Shown in pieces: positions 17,138-26,241 of a stretch of 64,000 nucleotides of DNA. Each line of letters begins with the position of its first letter. The stretch's first letter is position 1. Where the stretch lies: positions 1,488,001-1,552,000 of the forward strand of contig NZ_JACCBG010000001.1 of assembly GCF_013409645.1 (NCBI RefSeq). The letters run 5' to 3'. This DNA comes from Nocardioides panaciterrulae (GTDB lineage Bacteria; Actinomycetota; Actinomycetes; Propionibacteriales; Nocardioidaceae). The position numbers and the translations under genes were made by a program. The notes beneath the pieces are model-generated. The model was not told the origin of the DNA. It worked only from the letters and a program-made list of their open reading frames with translations, and searched no databases.

Positions 17138-18598
17138 CTAGCCGATCTCCTCCAGCTCCGACCAGTCCACGACGGCGGTGCGCTCGACGTACTCCTGCAC
17201 GAGACCGGGCCAGTTCGTGGTGATCCGCGTGCCGTCGCGGTACCAGCTGTCGCAGCCGGCCCACGCGCTGCGGGACAGCCGCGACTGCATCTCACGGTCC
17301 CAGGCGTCCGCGACCTCGGCGCGGACGGCGACCCGGCGTGCGCCGCCGTCCGCGACCCGGCGGACCACCTGCGCGATCCAGCCGGCCTGCGCCTCCATCA
17401 TGCCGATGATCGAGCTGCCGCCGAGATTGGTGTTGGGGCCGTAGACGCAGAACAGGTTGGGGAAGCCGGGCACGGTCAGGCCCAGGTGGGCCCGAGCGCC
17501 GTCGGCCCACACCTCGTGCAGGTCGGTGCCGCCGGCCCCGCGCACCTCGACGCCGGCGAGGAACTCGGTCGCCGCGAAGCCGGTGCCCCAGATGATCACG
17601 TCGGCCTCGTGCAGCCGTCGATCGGCGGTGCGCAGCCCGCCCGGCTCGATGCCGGTGACCCGGTCGGTCACCACGTCGACGTGGTCGCGGTCCAGCGCGG
17701 GGTACCAGTCGTTGGAGAACAGCAGCCGCTTGCACCCGATCGGGTAGTCGGGCACCAGCCGGCGCCGCAGCGCGGGGTCGCGGACCTGCCGGCGCAGCTT
17801 CAGCCGCCAGGCGCCGCGCAGCAGCGTCGTCAGCGGGGTCGAGAGCCACGAGTCGCCGCCGAGGGCGGCGTTCAGCTGCTCGGAGAGCCAGAACACCGTG
17901 CGGCGCTCGAGCTGCTGGGTCCACGGCCGACGGCGGAACAGCTGGTGGTGGCGAGGCCCGTAGGCCTGGTCCGGCTTCGGGACGACGTACGGCGCCGAGC
18001 GCTGGAAGACCGTCAGCCCGGCGACCCGGTCGACGATCCCGGGCACGAGCTGGATCGCGCTCGCGCCGGTGCCGACCACCGCGACCCGCTTGCCGGTGAG
18101 GTCGACGTCGGGGCGCCAGTGCGCCGAGTGGAACGCCGGACCGGCGAACGTGGCGGCGCCCGGGATGTCGGGGACCACCGGGTTGGAGAGCTGGCCGACC
18201 GCCGAGACCACCACGTCGGCCTCGATGGTCTCGCCGTCGCCGGTCGTGACCCGCCACCTGCGCCGCGACTCATCGTACTCGGCCGCCTTGACCTCGACCC
18301 CTGTGCGGACCAGGTCGATCAGGCCCGCCTCGTCCGCGGTCCGGCGCAGGTAGGCCAGGATCTCGGGCTGGGTGCCGTAGCGCCGACCCCAGTCCGGGTT
18401 CGGCGCCCACGACCAGGAGTAGAGCGGCGTGGGCACGTCGCACGCGGCGCCGGGGTAGGTGTTGTCGCGCCAGACCCCGCCGACCTCCGGGGCGCGCTCG
18501 AGCACGGTCACGTCGGTGACGCCCGCCTCCCGTAGGGCGTGGGCGACGCCGAGGCCGCCGAAGCCGGCACCGATCACCACCACGCGCGGGGAGCCCAT
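17138..18598 (-). CDS. FAD/NADPH Baeyer-Villiger-type monooxygenase
   Basis: This 486-residue flavin monooxygenase has an N-terminal FAD motif GAGFGGLG, then the type I Baeyer-Villiger fingerprint FAGPAFHSAHW (FxGxxxHxxxW, about residues 150-160), then a second Rossmann motif VGTGASA for NADPH. Such enzymes insert oxygen next to ketones, for example in steroid or cyclic ketone degradation. A TAACGT -10 lies 7 nt before the ATG, overlapped by a KstR-like palindrome, which favours a role in steroid or lipid catabolism (inference). The stop lies in a 16-bp palindrome (17132-17147). Confidence 0.85.
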   Translation of the reverse strand: MGSPRVVVIGAGFGGLGVAHALREAGVTDVTVLERAPEVGGVWRDNTYPGAACDVPTPLYSWSWAPNPDWGRRYGTQPEILAYLRRTADEAGLIDLVRTGVEVKAAEYDESRRRWRVTTGDGETIEADVVVSAVGQLSNPVVPDIPGAATFAGPAFHSAHWRPDVDLTGKRVAVVGTGASAIQLVPGIVDRVAGLTVFQRSAPYVVPKPDQAYGPRHHQLFRRRPWTQQLERRTVFWLSEQLNAALGGDSWLSTPLTTLLRGAWRLKLRRQVRDPALRRRLVPDYPIGCKRLLFSNDWYPALDRDHVDVVTDRVTGIEPGGLRTADRRLHEADVIIWGTGFAATEFLAGVEVRGAGGTDLHEVWADGARAHLGLTVPGFPNLFCVYGPNTNLGGSSIIGMMEAQAGWIAQVVRRVADGGARRVAVRAEVADAWDREMQSRLSRSAWAGCDSWYRDGTRITTNWPGLVQEYVERTAVVDWSELEEIG

Positions 18599-18605
18599 GG
18601 GAACG

Positions 18606-18623
18606 ACGTTAGAACATGTTCCG
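18606..18623 (-). promoter_or_regulatory. Leaderless -10 box overlapped by a KstR-like operator
   Basis: On the minus strand TAACGT (18611-18606) is 7 nt from the monooxygenase ATG. The overlapping site TAGAACATGTTCCG (18610-18623, plus strand) contains the palindrome GAACATGTTC. It matches TNNAACNNGTTNNA, the consensus of the cholesterol-catabolism repressor KstR, at all but the final base. Confidence 0.5.
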
Positions 18624-18641
18624 GTTCGACCGGAGGGTCGG

Positions 18642-19403
18642 TCAGGTGATGGTCATGCCGCCGTCGACGGCGAGGGTCTGGCCGGTGACGTAGCCGCCGG
18701 CCGCCGAGGCCAGGAACACCACGGCCGCGGCGAGCTCGACGGGGTCGCCCTTGCGCCCGACCGGGATCCGCGGGCCCTGGGACTCCAGGTAGCCGGGCGG
18801 GTACTGGTCGGTCATCTCGGACTCGAAGAAGCCCGGCGCGATCGCGTTGACCCGGATGCCCTTGCGGCCGGTCCACTGCTGGGCCAGGTCGCGGGTCAGG
18901 CCGATCAGCCCGGCCTTGGACGCGGCGTACGCCGCCTGCGGCAGCCCGGCGGTGGTCAGCCCGAGCACCGAGCTGATGTTGATGATGCTCGACCCGGGCT
19001 GCATCACCCGACCGCAGGCCTGCGCCATCCAGTAGCAGCCGTTGAGGTTGACGTCGATGACCGACCGGAACTGCTCGGGGGTCTCCCGGGTCGCGGGCAC
19101 CGCGGTGCCGATGCCCGCGTTGTTGACCAGCACGTCGACCCGACCGAACTCGGCGACCGCGGCCTCGACCAGCGCCGTGCACGAGTCGGGGTCGGCGACG
19201 TCGGTGGCCACCGCCAGCGCGCGGCGGCCCGCGGCCTCGACCAGCTTCGCGGTGTCCTCGAGGCGGTCGACGCGGCGGGCGCCGAGCACGACGTCGGCGC
19301 CCGCCTCGGCGAGCGCCTGCGCGAAGGCGACGCCCAGCCCGCTGGACGCACCGGTGACGACGGCGACCTTGCCGTCCAGCCTGAACAGATCGGTGACGGT
19401 CAT
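18642..19403 (-). CDS. Short-chain dehydrogenase/reductase
   Basis: This 253-residue classical SDR has TGASSGLG cofactor motif, NNAG, Ser in INISSV and YAASK catalytic motif, and ends with the common GQTLAVDGGMTIT. The Arg in LGARRVDRL after the second strand suggests NADP preference. It precedes the monooxygenase by 43 bases on the same strand. A dehydrogenase making a ketone for a Baeyer-Villiger enzyme would be a sensible pair (inference). ATG 19403 follows TAGGGT by 7 nt. GTG 19412 would add three residues. Confidence 0.8.
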   Translation of the reverse strand: MTVTDLFRLDGKVAVVTGASSGLGVAFAQALAEAGADVVLGARRVDRLEDTAKLVEAAGRRALAVATDVADPDSCTALVEAAVAEFGRVDVLVNNAGIGTAVPATRETPEQFRSVIDVNLNGCYWMAQACGRVMQPGSSIINISSVLGLTTAGLPQAAYAASKAGLIGLTRDLAQQWTGRKGIRVNAIAPGFFESEMTDQYPPGYLESQGPRIPVGRKGDPVELAAAVVFLASAAGGYVTGQTLAVDGGMTIT

Positions 19404-19410
19404 GCCCGTC

Positions 19411-19416
19411 ACCCTA
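19411..19416 (-). promoter_or_regulatory. Leaderless-type -10 box of the SDR gene
   Basis: TAGGGT on the minus strand, 7 nt before ATG 19403. It lies back to back with the leuS leader -10. Confidence 0.45.
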
Positions 19417-19425
19417 CGGGGGCGG

Positions 19426-19431
19426 TACCAT
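19426..19431 (+). promoter_or_regulatory. -10 box of the leuS leader transcript
   Basis: TACCAT ends 7 nt before the leader-peptide ATG at 19439, so transcription probably starts at or next to that ATG. Confidence 0.45.
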
Positions 19432-19438
19432 GGGTCCC

Positions 19439-19465
19439 ATGCGGAGGATCCTGCTCCTTACCTAG
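19439..19465 (+). CDS. leuS leader peptide (MRRILLLT)
   Basis: An 8-codon ORF with one Ile codon followed by three consecutive Leu codons (CTG CTC CTT) lies directly before paired hairpins and an intrinsic terminator upstream of leucyl-tRNA synthetase. An in-frame ATG at 19430 would add three residues but overlaps the -10. Stalling at Leu codons when charged tRNA-Leu is scarce is the standard attenuation logic, and the peptide itself needs no function. Confidence 0.72.
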   Translation: MRRILLLT

Positions 19466-19493
19466 CCGCGTCGGGACGCACACATCGACGCGG
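19466..19493 (+). promoter_or_regulatory. Pause/anti-antiterminator hairpin of the leuS attenuator
   Basis: CCGCGTCG (19466-19473) pairs perfectly with CGACGCGG (19486-19493), immediately after the leader stop. Bases 19471-19481 can alternatively pair with 19503-19510 (TCGG with CCGA, GCAC with GTGC) and disrupt the terminator. The alternative pairing is inference. Confidence 0.55.
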
Positions 19494-19495
19494 CT

Positions 19496-19521
19496 GCCCC
19501 TCGTGCCCGAGGGGCTTTTTT
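19496..19521 (+). terminator. Intrinsic terminator of the leuS attenuator
   Basis: GCCCCTCG (19496-19503) pairs with CGAGGGGC (19508-19515) around TGCC, followed by six T residues. It lies between the leader peptide and the leuS start, so it must be read through for leuS expression. Confidence 0.8.
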
Positions 19522-19564
19522 GTGCCCGGAGCCAGATCACCGACCAGACGTGGGAGAGAACCAG

Positions 19565-22063
<2,499 letters not shown>

Positions 22064-22074
22064 CGACCGAGCCG

Positions 22075-23568
22075 CTAGTCCCGGCGTCGCGGCTCCTCGC
22101 GGTAGCCGAGCACGGCCCGGGTCATCTGGTTGCGGGTGTCGAGCAGCTCGTCGAGCGCGCTGGACAGGTCGTCGGCCGACACCGCGAGGACGGTGTCGGC
22201 CGACGCCTGCGCGTCGCGGTCCGCCGCGACGACGGCGGCGCGCCGGAGCAGCTCCTTGAGGAACGAGGCGGTGACGCCGTCGGTGCGGTCCAGCACGTCC
22301 TCGACCCGGCCCAGGTCGACGTCGAGCGAGCCGCGGTAGAGCTCGACGAGACGGCGGCGGGCGTCGCGGTCGGGCAGGTCGATGTGGACCGCCTGGTCGA
22401 CCCGGCCGGGCCGGGAGGCCAGCGCCGGCTCGAGCAGGTCGGCCCGGTTGGTGGTCAGCAGGAAGACCACGTCGGCGTCCTCCGCCAGGCCGTCCATCTC
22501 GTTGAGCAGCGTGAACAGCAGCGGCGTCTCGCCGCCGTAGTGGTCGCGCTGCTGCGCGATGAGGTCGACGTCCTCGACCACGATCATCGCCGGGGCGAGC
22601 GCGCGGGCGATCGAGCAGGCGTCGCGGATCGCGCCCAGGGTCTCGCCGGTGAGCTCGACGATGGTGGTGCCCTCCAGCTCACCGACCAGGTAGCGCACGG
22701 TGTGGGTCTTCCCGACGCCCGGCGGGCCGTAGAGCAGCAGGCCACGCTTGAGGTGCTGGCCGGCGGCGCGGAGCCGGTCGCTGTTGCGGGCCACCCCGAC
22801 CACCTGGCGGCGCACGTCGGCGAAGGTGTCAGGAGGCAGGATCAGGTCCTCGGCGCGCATCCGGGGCCGGGGGTGGAAGCGCAGCAGCGAGGACCGCTCG
22901 CCGAACATGCTCCGGCCGAAGGACACGACCTGGCCGCGATAGACGTTCAGGTCGAGGGCGAGCGTGCGCAGCGACGCCACCAGGTCACGCGCCGCCTCGG
23001 GGCGGGTGGCCACCGCCTCGACGAGGACGCCGCTGCGCTCGCCGTCCGGGTCGGCGCCACGGAACAGGAAGGCGATGCGGTCGGCGCCGTCCTCGACGAG
23101 CACCAGCGCCGCCCGCAGGCAGTCGCGGGTCTCGCCCGCCGGCCCGCTGGGCAGGCTGGTCCGGGTGACGTTGCCCGGGCGCGGCGCGTTGAAGCGGGCC
23201 GACCCGTCCTGCCCGAGCAGGTCGGCGAGGCCGAACGGGCCACGGTGCCGGTAGTCGGCGAGTCCGACCAGCCGGTGGGTGCGGCCCGCGTCGGCGAGCC
23301 AGGCATCGACCGCCGCCTGGACGTTGACGTGCTCGTAGGCCGGCCAGTGCTCCTCCACGACGGGCAGATCGTCGAGGGGGACGCCGAGGTGCTCGCCGAT
23401 CATCGACCGGAAGCTCGGTTGCTCGGCCGCCCGGGCTTGGCTGACGAACCGGTGCATCAGCATGCGGCCGTAGCGGCGCACGTCGGACAGCTCGGGCCGC
23501 AGGTCGTCCGCCGCGCCGGGCACCCCCGGTGCGGGGCCCCAACGCAACGTGGAGTGGTACGCCGGCAT
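22075..23568 (-). CDS. Stand-alone AAA+ ATPase
   Basis: This 497-residue protein has an N-terminal region of about 240 residues without a recognisable family and then one AAA+ module. Walker A is GPPGVGKTH, Walker B IVVEDVD, sensor I TTNRADLLEPALASRPGRVD (which also contains the arginine-finger region), and a C-terminal lid domain. The module resembles the proteasomal-ATPase/FtsH/spastin group, but there is no protease domain or membrane segment. AAGGAG lies 5 nt before the ATG. It is convergent with leuS and divergent from degV. Its substrate is unknown. Confidence 0.8.
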   Translation of the reverse strand: MPAYHSTLRWGPAPGVPGAADDLRPELSDVRRYGRMLMHRFVSQARAAEQPSFRSMIGEHLGVPLDDLPVVEEHWPAYEHVNVQAAVDAWLADAGRTHRLVGLADYRHRGPFGLADLLGQDGSARFNAPRPGNVTRTSLPSGPAGETRDCLRAALVLVEDGADRIAFLFRGADPDGERSGVLVEAVATRPEAARDLVASLRTLALDLNVYRGQVVSFGRSMFGERSSLLRFHPRPRMRAEDLILPPDTFADVRRQVVGVARNSDRLRAAGQHLKRGLLLYGPPGVGKTHTVRYLVGELEGTTIVELTGETLGAIRDACSIARALAPAMIVVEDVDLIAQQRDHYGGETPLLFTLLNEMDGLAEDADVVFLLTTNRADLLEPALASRPGRVDQAVHIDLPDRDARRRLVELYRGSLDVDLGRVEDVLDRTDGVTASFLKELLRRAAVVAADRDAQASADTVLAVSADDLSSALDELLDTRNQMTRAVLGYREEPRRRD

Positions 23569-23614
23569 CCGGACTCCTTCCCCCGTCCGCCGGCGGCGCG
23601 CCGGCGGTGGGCGC

Positions 23615-23620
23615 AGCCTA
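23615..23620 (-). promoter_or_regulatory. -10 box of the AAA+ ATPase gene
   Basis: TAGGCT on the minus strand, leaving a leader of about 40 nt that contains AAGGAG. No good -35 was seen. Confidence 0.35.
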
Positions 23621-23647
23621 CGACTCTCCCTGCGCGGGCGCTCGCGA

Positions 23648-23691
23648 ACGCGACGCCGTGCCCCCGCGGACGCGACGCCGTACCCCCGCGG
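23648..23691. repeat. Two tandem 22-bp direct repeats upstream of degV
   Basis: Units 23648-23669 and 23670-23691 are identical at 21 of 22 positions (acgcgacgccgt then g or a, cccccgcgg). They end 9 nt before the degV -10, so they occupy the -35 region. The two-helical-turn spacing would place two regulator copies on the same DNA face. Confidence 0.6.
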
Positions 23692-23700
23692 ACCGGCGGG

Positions 23701-23706
23701 TAGCCT
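23701..23706 (+). promoter_or_regulatory. Leaderless-type -10 box of degV
   Basis: TAGCCT ends 8 nt before the degV ATG, and no Shine-Dalgarno intervenes. Confidence 0.45.
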
Positions 23707-23714
23707 CTGGCGCC

Positions 23715-24569
23715 ATGCCGGCCGTGATCGTCACCGACTCCACCGCCATGCTCCCCGCGGGCGTGGCGGCCGAGCGGGGGATCGCCGTGGTGCCGCTGCA
23801 GGTCGTGATCGGCGCGCAGGTGCTCGACGAGGGCGCCGACGGCGCCACCCCGGAGCTGGTCGCGGAGGCGCTGCGCTCGTTCAAGCCGGTCAGCACCTCG
23901 CGTCCGTCGCCGGCCCGGATGTTGGAGGCCTACGAGGCCGCGGCCGCGGCCGGGGCGACCGAGGTGCTCTCGATCCACCTCTCGGCCGAGATGAGCGGGA
24001 CGTTCGAGTCCGCCCAGCTGGCGGCCCGCGAGGCGTCGGTCCCCGTCGTACCGGTGGACAGCCGGCAGGTGGGCGTGGCCACCGGCTTCGCGGTGCTCGC
24101 GGCGGCCGACACGCTCGACGCGGGCGGCTCGGTCGACGACGCGGCGGAGGCGGCGCGGGCCCGGGCTGCGGCCACGCGGTCGCTGTTCTACGTCGACACG
24201 TTGGAGTACCTGCGTCGCGGCGGCCGGATCGGCAAGGCCGCGGCGCTCTTCGGCGGCGCGCTGGCGGTCAAGCCACTGCTGCAGATCCAGGACGGGTCGG
24301 TGGCGATGCTGGAGAAGGTGCGCACCTCGGCCCGGGCGCTCGCCCGGCTCGAGGAGCTCGCGGTGGAGGCGGCGGGCGATCAGTCCGTGGACGTCTGCGT
24401 GGCGCACCTGGCCAGCCCCGACCGCGCGGGCCAGCTCGCCGACCACCTCGGGGCCCGGCTCCTGGGCAACCTCGGGGGCAGAGAGATCTGGTGCGGCGAG
24501 CTCGGGGCCGTCCTGGGCGCGCATGTCGGCCCGGGCATGCTGGCGGTCTGTGTCGCGCCGCGGCTCTGA
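23715..24569 (+). CDS. DegV-family fatty-acid-binding protein
   Basis: This 284-residue DegV protein opens VIVTDSTAMLP, contains the fatty acid contact segment VSTSRPSP and SAEMSGTFESA, and has the family motif YLRRGGRIGK near residue 165. DegV (FakB-like) proteins bind a fatty acid, and in Firmicutes they present it to a FakA kinase. No fakA is in this window. It precedes comEA, the order seen in other Actinobacteria. It is apparently leaderless. Confidence 0.88.
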   Translation: MPAVIVTDSTAMLPAGVAAERGIAVVPLQVVIGAQVLDEGADGATPELVAEALRSFKPVSTSRPSPARMLEAYEAAAAAGATEVLSIHLSAEMSGTFESAQLAAREASVPVVPVDSRQVGVATGFAVLAAADTLDAGGSVDDAAEAARARAAATRSLFYVDTLEYLRRGGRIGKAAALFGGALAVKPLLQIQDGSVAMLEKVRTSARALARLEELAVEAAGDQSVDVCVAHLASPDRAGQLADHLGARLLGNLGGREIWCGELGAVLGAHVGPGMLAVCVAPRL

Positions 24570-24618
24570 GGGCCCACCCATCGGCAGGTCCCGGCGCGGG
24601 TCTGCGGGGGCCTGAGCG

Positions 24619-24936
24619 GCGCCGGGCCGGGGCCTGGGGGACGGGTCTGCGGAATGGCGACAGACCGCAGAGATTCGGGCCGCCGGCTTGCAGTCTTCCG
24701 CCATTCGATGCCGGCGTCCCGTGGGGGCCGGTCCGGGGACTGGGGGGGGACCGTGCTGCGGAATGGCGACAGACCGCAGAGATTCGGGCCGCCGGCTTGC
24801 AGCCTTCCGCCATTCGATGCCAGGCGTCCCGCGGGGCCGGGTCGGGGCCTGGGGGACGGGTCTGCGGAATGGCGACAGACCGCAGAAATTCGGGCCGCCG
24901 GCTTGCAGCCTTCCGCCATTCGATGCCAGGCGTCCC
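24619..24936. repeat. Three direct copies of a ~106-bp palindromic element
   Basis: Highly conserved ~75-bp cores lie at 24647-24720, 24756-24830 and 24862-24936 (periods 109 and 106), joined by similar G-rich spacers of about 31-35 bases. Each core carries imperfect 18-bp inverted arms. In copy 1 these run from GAATGGCG (24652) to CGCCATTC (ending 24706). A nested TCTGCGG/CCGCAGA pair is present in copies 1 and 3. It resembles a small palindromic repeat element amplified in tandem. It is not CRISPR: the spacers are near-identical and the periods are too large. Confidence 0.85.
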
Positions 24937-24985
24937 TCGGCGCCCGCGTCCCTCGATGCCAGGCGTCCCTCGGCGCCCGCGTCCC
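24920..24985. repeat. 33-bp tandem duplication at the end of the repeat region
   Basis: Units 24920-24952 and 24953-24985 are identical, beginning tcgatgccaggcgtccc. The first overlaps the end of the third 106-bp copy, so it is probably a slippage or unequal-crossover product of that element. Confidence 0.75.
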
Positions 24986-25123
24986 GCGGCGCCGGTGTCC
25001 CCCCGTCGGCGTCCCACGCCACCGGCTGCCGGCCTGCGGCCCGGCTCTCACCCACAGGCCGGGCTCCCGTCAGGGGTCTCCACAAGGGGCTGCGGGCCAG
25101 GCACCGGCGGGGCCGACCCCGCC

Positions 25124-25129
25124 TACCGT
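25124..25129 (+). promoter_or_regulatory. Leaderless-type -10 box of comEA
   Basis: TACCGT ends 7 nt before ATG 25137, with no Shine-Dalgarno between. Confidence 0.45.
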
Positions 25130-25136
25130 CCCCGGC

Positions 25137-26240
25137 ATGCGCCGTCGCCCAAGCACCGACCACCAGGAAGCCGTCTCCCGCCGCCTGGCGCTGCTGAGCG
25201 CCGAGCTCGCGGCGGTGCGTGAGCCCGAACCGGAGCCCGAGTCGGACCTCGAGTCGGGGCTCGCGGACGGTCCGGACACCGGCTGGGACAACGACGGCTG
25301 GGACGACGACGGCTGGACCGCGGCGCACACCCGGATCTCGGCGCGCCCCCGGCCCGGGCTGTACGCGGTCCCGCCCCCCGACCCGCCACCCGCCGACCCG
25401 CCACCCGCCGACCCGCCACCCGCCGACCGGCCACCCGCTGGCCCCGGCCCGGACGAGCTCGCGACGTCGCTGGTGCCGGTGCCCGGCCGACACGCTTCGA
25501 GGCGACCGCGCCGGCTGACCGTTGACGTGCTGCCGGACACGTTGCGTGGCCGGGTCGCGATCGGCGCCTCGCAGGTCGCGGTGGTGGCCGTGCTGGTCTC
25601 GCTGGGACTCGCGGTGACCTGCTGGTGGGTGGTGCGCGGGCGACCGCACGAGGTGGTCGCGCCGCTGGTCGCGAGTCCGGCGGCCCTGGCGTCGCTGTCG
25701 GCGTCCCAGTCGGCTTCTACGCTGGCCGTCGGCCCCGGCGCGGCCGCCGGCCCCGGCGCAGCTGCGGCGTCTCCGGCCGCCGACACCACGGCCTCACCCG
25801 CCACGGTCACGGTGGACGTCGCGGGCCGGGTCCGGCGTCCGGGCATCGCGGTGCTGGACGCCGGGGCCCGGGTGGTCGACGCGCTGCGGAAGGCCGGGGG
25901 AGCCCGGCCCGGGGTCGACCTCTCGGGCCTGAACCTGGCCCGGGTGCTGGTCGACGGCGAGCAGATCCTGGTCGGCGCGCCGGGAGCGGTGGCGGCCCCG
26001 GCCGGGGCCGCTCCGCTGCCCGCGCCCACGCCGGGCGCCCCTGGCACCCCGCTCGTCGACCTCAACACCGCCACCGAGCCCGAGCTCGAGGCGCTGCCGG
26101 AGGTCGGGCCCGTGACCGCCCAGTCGATCCTGACCTGGCGCGACCAGCACGGCGGCTTCAGCTCGGTCGACGAACTGCTCGAGGTGGACGGCATCGGCGA
26201 GGCCACCTTGAGCAAGCTCGCGCCGCTGGTGACGGTGTGA
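25137..26240 (+). CDS. comEA: ComEA-like helix-hairpin-helix DNA-binding membrane protein
   Basis: This 367-residue protein has an acidic cytoplasmic N-terminus, a Pro-Ala-Asp repeat (about residues 82-101), one membrane helix (about 140-163), an Ala/Ser linker, a SLBB-like domain (VDVAGRVRRPGIAVLDAGAR) and two C-terminal helix-hairpin-helix motifs (LNTATEPELEALPEVGP, VDELLEVDGIGEATLSKL). ComEA binds double-stranded DNA at the cell surface for transformation. It is followed after one base by comEC. The long N-terminal extension is typical of Actinobacteria. Confidence 0.88.
   Translation: MRRRPSTDHQEAVSRRLALLSAELAAVREPEPEPESDLESGLADGPDTGWDNDGWDDDGWTAAHTRISARPRPGLYAVPPPDPPPADPPPADPPPADRPPAGPGPDELATSLVPVPGRHASRRPRRLTVDVLPDTLRGRVAIGASQVAVVAVLVSLGLAVTCWWVVRGRPHEVVAPLVASPAALASLSASQSASTLAVGPGAAAGPGAAAASPAADTTASPATVTVDVAGRVRRPGIAVLDAGARVVDALRKAGGARPGVDLSGLNLARVLVDGEQILVGAPGAVAAPAGAAPLPAPTPGAPGTPLVDLNTATEPELEALPEVGPVTAQSILTWRDQHGGFSSVDELLEVDGIGEATLSKLAPLVTV
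25380..25439 (+). repeat. Four 15-bp tandem repeats inside comEA
   Basis: Four units of about gacccgccacccgcc encode the repeated DPPPA segment in the cytoplasmic part of ComEA. Length variation between strains by slippage would stay in frame. Confidence 0.8.
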
Positions 26241-26241
26241 G

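Larger units (their letters stand above)
24570..25136. other. 567-bp intergenic region rich in repeats, no convincing gene
   Basis: The stretch between degV and comEA is open in several frames only because of its GC content, and those frames translate the repeats listed here. It contains three copies of a ~106-bp unit and a 33-bp tandem duplication, then about 150 bases of unique sequence and the comEA -10. No codon bias or ribosome site supports a protein. Confidence 0.7.

Noticed and set aside
17132..17147. 16-bp palindrome GATCGGCTAGCCGATC at the monooxygenase stop
   Set aside because: It is perfect but short, with no loop and no T tract. It may be chance around the TAG codon, so it is mentioned only in the gene entry.
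24619..24985. CRISPR array or repeat protein in the degV-comEA gap
   Set aside because: The spacers are nearly the same as one another and longer repeats dominate. Frames through it simply translate the repeats and have no ribosome site or cas neighbours.
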